Positions 44,133 through 51,416 of a stretch of DNA of 64,000 nucleotides are shown piece after piece. The first letter of the stretch is position 1; the number at the start of each line of letters is the position of its first letter. Source of the DNA: Hydrotalea sandarakina. GTDB taxonomy: Bacteria; Bacteroidota; Bacteroidia; Chitinophagales; Chitinophagaceae. Position numbers and translations under genes: made by a program. Location: contig NZ_QKZV01000005.1 of assembly GCF_003254115.1 (NCBI RefSeq), forward strand, positions 128,674 to 192,673, written 5' to 3'. The notes under the pieces are model-generated. The model made no database searches and was not told the origin of the DNA. It saw only the letters and a list, made by a program, of their open reading frames with translations.

Positions 44133-44823
44133 ACTTATACCCGGCTCCACGAACCGAATGAAAGTATTTTGGATTTTTACTATCGGCTTCAAAATATTTG
44201 CGAAAATTAAGAATGAAATTGTCAATAGTGCGGGTTGTAGGATACACATTATAGCCCCAAACTACCTGCAATATTTTTTCTCGTGATACCACTTCTCCTT
44301 TATTTTCAATTAACAGCTTTAGTAACATTGCTTCTTTCTTACTTAAATCAACTTTGTTACCATTTACTGTAATAGCTTCCTGTGCTTTAAAGTCAATTTT
44401 GTTTGGGCCAAACTCATACACATCTGCAACTGATTCTTTTACTTGTAATTTTTTGCTTTTTTCAATAAGCTTTTCAATACGCAACAGTAATTCTTCTAAA
44501 TTAAAAGGTTTGGTTAGGTAATCATCTGCCCCTTTTTTTAAACCCAATACACGATCAGCGCCGGTATTTTTAGCACTTAACATTAAAATTGGTACATCAT
44601 TGTTATTTACCCTAACAGTTTCAGCAACGCTTATGCCATCAACTTCGGGCATCATTACATCCAGAATAATTAAATCGAAGTATTCGTTAGCAATAGCTTT
44701 TAAAGCATCGCTGCCATTGTAAGCTGAGGTTACGGTATAGCCTTCTATTTCCAAATTTAATTTTAAAGCTTCATGTAAATTTTCTTCATCATCTACCAAT
44801 AATATGCTTGCTTTTGTGGGCAT
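44116..44823 (-). CDS. OmpR-family response regulator
   Basis: The 235-residue protein has a receiver domain (ILLVDDEENLHEALKLNLE, phospho-acceptor Asp55 in LIILDVMMPEVDG, conserved Lys in TKPFN) and a C-terminal winged helix (SKKEAMLLKLLIENKGEVVSREKIL, then YPTTRTIDNFILNFRKYFE). The phosphorylated form binds DNA as a dimer. The cognate sensor kinase lies 29 bases upstream. Its target genes are unknown. The last 17 bases overlap batD. Confidence 0.93.
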   Translation of the reverse strand: MPTKASILLVDDEENLHEALKLNLEIEGYTVTSAYNGSDALKAIANEYFDLIILDVMMPEVDGISVAETVRVNNNDVPILMLSAKNTGADRVLGLKKGADDYLTKPFNLEELLLRIEKLIEKSKKLQVKESVADVYEFGPNKIDFKAQEAITVNGNKVDLSKKEAMLLKLLIENKGEVVSREKILQVVWGYNVYPTTRTIDNFILNFRKYFEADSKNPKYFHSVRGAGYKFTPDE

Positions 44824-44852
44824 TGAAAAAAAATTAATTGAATGATTACATT

Positions 44853-45830
44853 TTATGCAATAGCAAAAATTACTTTAAAAATACTACCATTGGGTAAATT
44901 ATCCAACACCTGAATAGTAGCATGGTGTTGTTGTGCAATTTTCTTACATAGATATAAACCTAACCCGGTACCCTTTGTGCTGCGCACATTTTCATCGCCG
45001 GTTCTGTAAAATTTTCGAAATATTTTTTTCTTTTCTTCTGCCGAAATACCCATTCCTTCATCTATTACAGCTACTACGGCATGTTGATTTTGTTGTTTTA
45101 GTTGTACGGTTACCGATGCCTGCTTTGGTGAATATTTTAAAGCATTTTCAATTAGATTATTCATAAGCATTTGTAATAACAAAGGCTCGCCCATTATGTT
45201 TACACCTTGGGTTATATCTGCTACAATTGTTCTTCCAGCAAATCGTGCTGTGGCATCTTTAACCGCATTTTGTACCAAATCAGAAAAATTTACTTTTTGC
45301 GGACTTGCATGATAATGGCCACTTTCTAATTGTGAGGTAAATAAAATATTATTACATAAAGTATTTAGCCTATTGGTTTCTTGCAGGGTATTATTGACTA
45401 ACTTTTCTTGTATAGTGGGGTCTAATTTTCTTTTTTGCAATGTTTCTAAATTCAATTGGGCAACAGCTATGGGCGTTTTTAGTTCGTGTGTAACTGCCAT
45501 CATAAAATTTTGCTGTTGTTGTGCCAATTTAATTTGTCGGCGCGTTGCCCTATAAACATAAGCGGCACCAATTAAAATAATGGCCAAGAATGTTAATCCT
45601 TCACCAATGTATTGTGCTGTTTTTCGTTGCTTTTCGCGAAGAATATCGGCAGTCTTATTTAAGTAAGCTTGTTCGATAGTATTTACTGCTTGCAGTTTAA
45701 GTGTTGCCATTGCATCGTTTTGATGGTTTAATGCTATGAACCACCACAACAAAGCCGATAGAATGTACAATAATAATACCCAGTATACAATACTTACTAT
45801 AATTAGTCTGTGTTTGAAGGTAAGCTTCAT
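44853..45830 (-). CDS. Sensor histidine kinase
   Basis: The 325-residue kinase has two membrane segments (about 10-33 and 78-95) enclosing a small periplasmic loop of some 44 residues, a HisKA domain with the phospho-histidine His115 in AVTHELKTP, and a HATPase domain (LLQMLMNNLIENALKYSP, DEGMGISAEEKKKIF, GTGLGLYLCKKIA). No HAMP or PAS domain is evident. The start overlaps the gldH stop by four bases (ATGA), so it is translationally coupled to a gliding gene. The response regulator follows after 29 bases. Confidence 0.93.
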   Translation of the reverse strand: MKLTFKHRLIIVSIVYWVLLLYILSALLWWFIALNHQNDAMATLKLQAVNTIEQAYLNKTADILREKQRKTAQYIGEGLTFLAIILIGAAYVYRATRRQIKLAQQQQNFMMAVTHELKTPIAVAQLNLETLQKRKLDPTIQEKLVNNTLQETNRLNTLCNNILFTSQLESGHYHASPQKVNFSDLVQNAVKDATARFAGRTIVADITQGVNIMGEPLLLQMLMNNLIENALKYSPKQASVTVQLKQQNQHAVVAVIDEGMGISAEEKKKIFRKFYRTGDENVRSTKGTGLGLYLCKKIAQQHHATIQVLDNLPNGSIFKVIFAIA

Positions 45831-46288
45831 GGTGCAATTTTTACAATTCGAATGCCTGCATTAAGCACGTGTTGTAAAGGGTCTTCACGCATTATTTGTT
45901 GTAAGGTAAAAGAGTATTCTCCTTTTTTTAGCTTAGCCGGCACAGCATTAAATGGCAATCGGTGGTCTACAATATCATCCATGGCAGTACCTAACCATCC
46001 TGCACTATTGGCTAACGTAAATTCACGATTAAAACTATAAGTGGAATCGGGATCGTGAACCGTAATGTGTAACCAAACATTTTTGTAACGATATGCATCT
46101 TCATGCCTAAACACTACATACAAATTATACAATGCATTGGTGTCAGTAATATTGAAATGAAAGGAAGGAGTATCAGTGCTGCTCCACACATGATTAGGAA
46201 ATGGTACTGATTTTTCAAACACATTTAAGGAAGTGCATGCCCAAAATACCATTAAACCAATAAAAAGAAAAATGTAACGATGCTTCAT
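45827..46288 (-). CDS. gldH: Gliding-motility lipoprotein GldH
   Basis: The 153-residue protein has a lipobox ending in Cys18 (VFWACTSLN) and the family pattern VFEKSVPFPNHVWSSTDTPSFHFNITDTNALYNLYVVFRH, with the later AGWLGTAMDDIVDHRLPF. GldH is required for gliding in Flavobacterium johnsoniae and is found together with T9SS components, although non-gliding species also keep it. It is 58 bases after yicC and overlaps the sensor kinase start by four bases. The presence of a T9SS-sorted amylase in the window fits. Confidence 0.88.
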   Translation of the reverse strand: MKHRYIFLFIGLMVFWACTSLNVFEKSVPFPNHVWSSTDTPSFHFNITDTNALYNLYVVFRHEDAYRYKNVWLHITVHDPDSTYSFNREFTLANSAGWLGTAMDDIVDHRLPFNAVPAKLKKGEYSFTLQQIMREDPLQHVLNAGIRIVKIAP

Positions 46289-46346
46289 GGGTTTGTAGAA
46301 TATTTTTTATGGAAGGAACTATTCATTTGAATTCATACAAAAACAA

Positions 46347-47225
46347 TTACAACACATTTAATACTTGTTCCTTTGCCTTTTCCAATTCGTCTTTCATTAA
46401 CACTACACATTTTTGAATTGCCGCATCATTGGCTTTTGAACCGGTTGTATTAATTTCTCTTCCAAATTCTTGCAATAAGAAGGAAAGTTTCTTACCCTTA
46501 CTACTTTCGTCCTTACTTTCAATAATGCTTCTAAAATAGTGGCAATGATTTTGCAGGCGAACCTGCTCTTCACTAATATCAATTTTTTCAATATAATAAA
46601 TCAATTCTTGCTCCAACCTATTGGCATCATAATTATCCTTACCCACGGCTTCTTCCAATAATTTTACAATATTGTCTTTTATTTTTTTTCTACGATGCGG
46701 TTCCAACTCGGCAATAATATGTTGCTGTGCTTCAATATTATTAAGTCGCAGCAACAAGTCTTTTTCAATAGATTGCCCCTCTTGCAAACGATGTTTTTTT
46801 AATTGTTGAATGGCTGCTTCCAAAATTTTTTTGAAATGCTGCCACTCTGCTTCGGTCATTACTTCTGTTGTATTCACTACTACTTCAGGTAAACGTAAAA
46901 CTGCAGCCAACAAGTGATCGGCTTCTGCATTCAATTCGTGAGCAATTTGCACTACTGATGTGTAATAAGCTTTCAGCAGGTCTGTATTAATGGTTACAGG
47001 TTTAGCCCCACCATTCTGTTTTAAATTAATGATGCATTCAATACTTCCGCGCTCAAGTGATTCACTTAATAAACTCCTAATATCAAACTCAAAAGGTTTA
47101 AGCATGGCAGGCATTTGTAAACGCAAATCAAACTGCTTACCGTTTAAAGAGCGCAATTCTACAATAAAAGTTTTATCGCCAATTGTTTGTTCTACTCTTC
47201 CATAACCGGTCATTGAATACAGCAT
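46347..47225 (-). CDS. yicC: YicC-family endoribonuclease-like protein
   Basis: The 292-residue protein shows the two YicC parts: MLYSMTGYGRVEQTIGDKTFIVELRSLNGKQFDLRLQMP at the start, and the DUF1732-type C-terminus with NRLEQELIYYIEKIDISEEQVRLQNHCHYF and GKKLSFLLQEFGREINTTGSKANDA. YicC proteins have been reported to act in RNA turnover in E. coli. No signal peptide is present. It is the first gene of a likely yicC-gldH-kinase-regulator transcript. Confidence 0.92.
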   Translation of the reverse strand: MLYSMTGYGRVEQTIGDKTFIVELRSLNGKQFDLRLQMPAMLKPFEFDIRSLLSESLERGSIECIINLKQNGGAKPVTINTDLLKAYYTSVVQIAHELNAEADHLLAAVLRLPEVVVNTTEVMTEAEWQHFKKILEAAIQQLKKHRLQEGQSIEKDLLLRLNNIEAQQHIIAELEPHRRKKIKDNIVKLLEEAVGKDNYDANRLEQELIYYIEKIDISEEQVRLQNHCHYFRSIIESKDESSKGKKLSFLLQEFGREINTTGSKANDAAIQKCVVLMKDELEKAKEQVLNVL

Positions 47226-47330
47226 AGTATTTATTTAATATTTGCAATGTAAGCAATGTTTAATTGTTGTGTATGCAAGTAGACTAAAATGTTTTGCAAT
47301 TAGCATGATTTTGTATTTGTTTTGGGACAT

Positions 47331-47358
47331 AAAAAAGCCGGGTTTTAAATAACCCGGC
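47331..47358 (-). terminator. Terminator of the amylase/Sus operon
   Basis: GCCGGGTT (47337-47344) and AACCCGGC (47351-47358) form an 8-bp stem with a 6-base loop. On the minus strand it is followed by T (the A-run 47331-47336). It lies 27 bases after the last Sus gene. Confidence 0.9.
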
Positions 47359-47385
47359 CTTAATATTGAATTGAACAAGTGGTAA

Positions 47386-48762
47386 CTATTGTATAGTGTA
47401 GGTATAATATCCTGCACCGGTAAGGTATAAAATTATTTTATGAGTACCTGCGGTAAGGTTAATATTATCACCTCCCGGATCAAGGCTTCCATCTGCACCT
47501 GTATCACCGTAATTTAAACTCCAATCGTTATTGGCACGGAATTTAAATTGATCACCGTTTGCAGCAGTAATGGTAGCACTCCAGGTATTACTACCGGCAT
47601 CGTAAGTAAGCGGAACATCATTACTCCATCCGCTTCCTGCAAAGCTTCCTATTACACTCCAAGTAGTTGCAGTAGCTGACCAGGTATTGTTATTGGTGTT
47701 GGCAACAATATGATAATAACCGGGGCCAGGAACAGATAAATTACCACCACTGGGGCTAAGTGTACCGCCACCACCATCGCCTAAAGCATTACTCCAATCG
47801 GGTGTAGTGGTTAATTTAAATTGATAGGTGCCGCCGGCAGGAATATTAATATAACCATCATAATTGCCATCATTTTTAGGTGAACCTAAATTAGGTGCAG
47901 AAGCAGGTGACCAACCTTGATAATCACCGGGCACCCACAATAGGCCATATTGCTGAACCAATGATACAGAGAAAGTACCATGCTGAAAATCTACAGTAAT
48001 GGTATAGATACCTGTATTAGCAGGTCCCGGAATATTGTCGCTTAAGTTCAAACCAAAGCTGCCTCCGGCACTTAAGCCCGGAACGGTTTTATCGGCTACC
48101 GAATATTTGTTACTCCAATCTCCATTAACCGGCAATAGTAAATATTCCTGTCCGCCATTTAAATAAAAGTTGCCCTGATAAGTTACAGAATCTAACATTT
48201 TAAATTGTTGAGCCGGCACAGGTACGGGATTTCCCCATGCACCGGCAGTAGCACTACCTACTAAGAATAAAGCTTTTGATGCAGGAGGTGTTACTTTAGG
48301 TGGAACAACATAAGTAGTAAAATTAATGGTTACAACATTCGATTTTAATTGCTCATTATTATTGGCATATGATGAGGTTATACGAATATCAACCGGATAT
48401 TTGGTATTATAAGCAAAGCCAAGACTTAGTAAAAGATTATTCAAATCTTTAGCAGTAAATGAATAAGTGCGACTAACATTTACAACACGTGTAACTTCTT
48501 TGGCAAAATTTCGACCTGAAGAATCTATCTCTATAATATATTTAACATTAGAGCTATCAACCGAATAATTTGGATTTGTCCAATTTAACGTGAGCACTAT
48601 TTTATTGGAATCGGCAACAGCCGGAGCAATATTAGTTGCTGACACGCTTAAAGTTACCGGCGTACCGGGAGCATACACTTTTAACGCCCCTACCTTATCG
48701 CAAGCAGTAAACACTACTGCCAGCAATATGGCCAGAAAACCGAGTTTAAAAATTGATTTCAT
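47386..48762 (-). CDS. SusE/SusF-type starch-binding lipoprotein with three binding-like domains
   Basis: The 458-residue lipoprotein (Cys21, FTACDKVG) has an N-terminal SusE domain (about 30-150, with LTLNWTNPNYSVDSSNVKYIIEID) followed by about three beta-sandwich starch-binding-like domains beginning near LFLVGSATAGAWGNP, LLWVPGDYQGWSP and WSVIGSFAGSGWSND. The aromatic residues (W-G-N-P, Y-Q-G-W, G-W-S-N-D) are like those that stack on alpha-glucan. It is surface-exposed and holds starch near the SusC/SusD channel. It is the last gene of the operon, 44 bases after its shorter paralogue. Confidence 0.88.
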   Translation of the reverse strand: MKSIFKLGFLAILLAVVFTACDKVGALKVYAPGTPVTLSVSATNIAPAVADSNKIVLTLNWTNPNYSVDSSNVKYIIEIDSSGRNFAKEVTRVVNVSRTYSFTAKDLNNLLLSLGFAYNTKYPVDIRITSSYANNNEQLKSNVVTINFTTYVVPPKVTPPASKALFLVGSATAGAWGNPVPVPAQQFKMLDSVTYQGNFYLNGGQEYLLLPVNGDWSNKYSVADKTVPGLSAGGSFGLNLSDNIPGPANTGIYTITVDFQHGTFSVSLVQQYGLLWVPGDYQGWSPASAPNLGSPKNDGNYDGYINIPAGGTYQFKLTTTPDWSNALGDGGGGTLSPSGGNLSVPGPGYYHIVANTNNNTWSATATTWSVIGSFAGSGWSNDVPLTYDAGSNTWSATITAANGDQFKFRANNDWSLNYGDTGADGSLDPGGDNINLTAGTHKIILYLTGAGYYTYTIQ

Positions 48763-48805
48763 ATTTTAATTTTTTCGTATTAATAATTTACTTTAGAAAA
48801 AATAT

Positions 48806-49660
48806 TTATTGTTTCACTACCGTATATTTTCCTTTTTGGAAATCAACAGTAATGGTGTAAGTACCTGGCTGTGAAGGTCCTGGGAAGTTATCACTCAGGT
48901 CATACCCAAATCCGCCACCTGTTTCAGTAGGATTTAAAGATGAATTAGTTGCGTATTTATGTGACCAACTACCATTAACCGGTATAAACAAGAATTGGTT
49001 ATTGGGACTTGTATTATCGCCACCACTCATTTGAACAGTAATAGTGTATAAAGTAGGCGTTACTTGTGTAAACTGTAAACCGGGTGTTGGAACAGGATTA
49101 CCCCATGAATTTAATTTGGGGTCGCCACCTATTAAATAAAGTTGGCCCGAAGTAGGCGGTTGCACTTTAGGAGGTATAGCATAAGGTGTAGCCGTAAACT
49201 TCAATACATTAGAAACCAAATTAGTGGCTTTTACTGAATTAATAGAAGAAGTAACTCTTATTTCAAGATTGTGTTGTACACCTGCAGCCAACCCTAACTG
49301 GTTTAATAAATAATCATTAAACTGACTTTGAGTGAAAGTAATACTTAAATCGGGACTAACGGATACGGTCTGACGATTAGGGTTTGTAAAGTTTGAACCG
49401 GTTGTATCTATTTCAATCAAGTAGGTAACATTTTGCGAACTAATGCCCGAAGTGAACATATAGTTAGGATTTGTCCAGTTAAGCGTAAGTGCCGTATTAT
49501 TAGCAGTTGTATAGCTTAATGGAATATTACCTGTTACCGATGCGGTTAAAACAGGTGCTGTGCCACCCTGAAAGGTATCAATGGCATCATCTTTTTTACA
49601 AGATGCAAACAAGGCCACTGCTATACCGAATAGTAAGAGTTTGGCAAATATTGTTTTCAT
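48806..49660 (-). CDS. SusE-type surface lipoprotein, single binding-like domain
   Basis: The 284-residue protein has a lipoprotein signal (Cys21, FASCKKDD); the K-D-D just after the cysteine resembles a Bacteroidota surface-export signal. The SusE domain (LTLNWTNPNYMFTSG) is followed by one C-terminal domain beginning LYLIGGDPKLNSWGNP and ending in YDLSDNFPGPSQPGTYTITVDFQKG. That domain closely parallels the first binding domain of the downstream gene, so the pair arose by duplication. The start at 49660 is set by the signal peptide. Confidence 0.88.
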   Translation of the reverse strand: MKTIFAKLLLFGIAVALFASCKKDDAIDTFQGGTAPVLTASVTGNIPLSYTTANNTALTLNWTNPNYMFTSGISSQNVTYLIEIDTTGSNFTNPNRQTVSVSPDLSITFTQSQFNDYLLNQLGLAAGVQHNLEIRVTSSINSVKATNLVSNVLKFTATPYAIPPKVQPPTSGQLYLIGGDPKLNSWGNPVPTPGLQFTQVTPTLYTITVQMSGGDNTSPNNQFLFIPVNGSWSHKYATNSSLNPTETGGGFGYDLSDNFPGPSQPGTYTITVDFQKGKYTVVKQ

Positions 49661-49772
49661 TTTTTTATGTTTTAAAAAGTTTGTAACTATTATTGTACCT
49701 TTTATTTTCAAGCTTAATTTCTGTGTTTTTTACAATCAACTAACATTTTGTTGAATGTTAAACAACTAAAAA

Positions 49773-51383
49773 TTAATAACCGGGATTTTGCACTAAGTTG
49801 GTATTAGATGAAACATCGGAAGAAGGCAATGGATACAGGTTTCTGAAGCTGCCTACAGAAGTTCCTGTTGGTACTCCTCCTTTCCATGGCCATAAATAAT
49901 TCGATGTAGTGAAATAGCCATAACGTATTAAATCTGTTCTTCTAAAACCTTCCCAATACAGTTCGCGTCCACGTTCAGCTAAAATAAAGTCGAGTGTTAA
50001 ATCAGGTGCACCAATATTTCCGGCAGTGCTTCCACCATAAGCCCGTGTACGTAATTGATTAATGTAAGTTAATGCCTGTGATACGCTACCACCGGTTCCG
50101 CCGCGCAACACAGCTTCTGCATAAATTAAATACATTTCCGGCAGGCGGAATAAGGGAATATCTACATCAGCAAATGTGGGGTTTGAGCCATTGTTGCCTG
50201 ATGTTAATACATTAGGAATAGTTGGACGAGTTTTATTAATGAACTTTTGAATAGCATAACCATCAGTGAATGTGGTTAATGAATTAATGTCTAAATTCTG
50301 TCCATTGGTATAAAACTCGGCACGTTGGTCGGTATTACCACTGGGATCGGGAAACAGGTTTACAAAAGCTTTAGTGGTACGCATACCGGCCCAACCTGCG
50401 TCTAATCCATAATCACCGGCATTCATACTACCGCCTACAGAACCATGACATAAGAAAGTGGAACCACCATAGTTTTGTGTTTTTAATCCATCATAATTAA
50501 TGGTAAAAATAAATTCGCTGGTATTTAAATTATTATCGGCACGCATTAACCAACGGTAATCAGAAACTAAGCTATAACCGGCATTAATTACTTTAGTGGC
50601 ATAAGTAATTGCGTCGGTATAACGAGCAGTTCCTGTATAAACCTGAGCATTCAAATAAATACGAGCTAATAATGCTTCTGCGGTTGCTTTATTCACTCGA
50701 CCGTAATTGTTGGTTGCCGGCAACAATGAATCACAAGCTTTTAATTCAGACTCTACATAATTAAATAAATCGGCACGTTGAATTTGCTTAGGTAAAAATG
50801 AACCAATCGGATCATTTTCTGTAGCGAAAGGAGGATTACCAAACAAATCCATTAATACACTATACTGATAAGCCCTCAAGAATCGTGCTTCTGTTCTAAA
50901 GTTTCGAATGTTACTTGCGTCATTGCCTGTAATACCTCTGGCAGCCAAATTAGCATCGGAGGCCTGATTAATGAAGTTATTACATAAAGTAATTTGATAA
51001 AATGAACGATAATACAATCCTTGCAACATGGGGTTGTTCGAAGTCCAGTTCATTAAATGGAAGTCTTGTACACCCGGATCGCCCCAAGCTACAACCGCTT
51101 CATCCGTGCTCAACTCTTGTGCATTCCAATACAAGCGAAAGAAATCGGAAGTACCTTCATCAATGCCTTGAATATCGCCACTGCCGGCAGGGCCTTGATT
51201 TCCGGTTAAAGCAAAACTGCCATATACTTTAGCAGCCGCTTCAAGGTATCCTTGTGTGGTACTAAATACCTGATTGGCAGTAATACCATTGGTAGGAGTA
51301 AGGTCCAGCTTTTTGGTACAGGAGGTAATGATTCCTGCTGCCATTAAACCTACCATTGTTATTTTCAATAAATTCGTTTTCAT
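49773..51383 (-). CDS. susD: SusD-family alpha-glucan-binding lipoprotein (locus 3)
   Basis: The 536-residue protein has a lipobox ending in Cys22 (IITSCTKK) and the full SusD pattern: FYQITLCNNFINQASDANLA, FRTEARFLRAYQYSVLMDLFGNPPF, PLFRLPEMYLIYAEAVLRGGTGG, and the C-terminal LDFILAERGRELYWEGFRRTDLIRYG. It sits between SusC and two SusE-type genes and shares an operon with an alpha-amylase, so binding of starch or maltodextrin is likely. A TTG at 51392 gives three more residues but the ATG is preferred. Confidence 0.92.
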   Translation of the reverse strand: MKTNLLKITMVGLMAAGIITSCTKKLDLTPTNGITANQVFSTTQGYLEAAAKVYGSFALTGNQGPAGSGDIQGIDEGTSDFFRLYWNAQELSTDEAVVAWGDPGVQDFHLMNWTSNNPMLQGLYYRSFYQITLCNNFINQASDANLAARGITGNDASNIRNFRTEARFLRAYQYSVLMDLFGNPPFATENDPIGSFLPKQIQRADLFNYVESELKACDSLLPATNNYGRVNKATAEALLARIYLNAQVYTGTARYTDAITYATKVINAGYSLVSDYRWLMRADNNLNTSEFIFTINYDGLKTQNYGGSTFLCHGSVGGSMNAGDYGLDAGWAGMRTTKAFVNLFPDPSGNTDQRAEFYTNGQNLDINSLTTFTDGYAIQKFINKTRPTIPNVLTSGNNGSNPTFADVDIPLFRLPEMYLIYAEAVLRGGTGGSVSQALTYINQLRTRAYGGSTAGNIGAPDLTLDFILAERGRELYWEGFRRTDLIRYGYFTTSNYLWPWKGGVPTGTSVGSFRNLYPLPSSDVSSNTNLVQNPGY

Positions 51384-51416
51384 ATTAAACAATATTTATA
51401 AATATTTTGAATGGAA

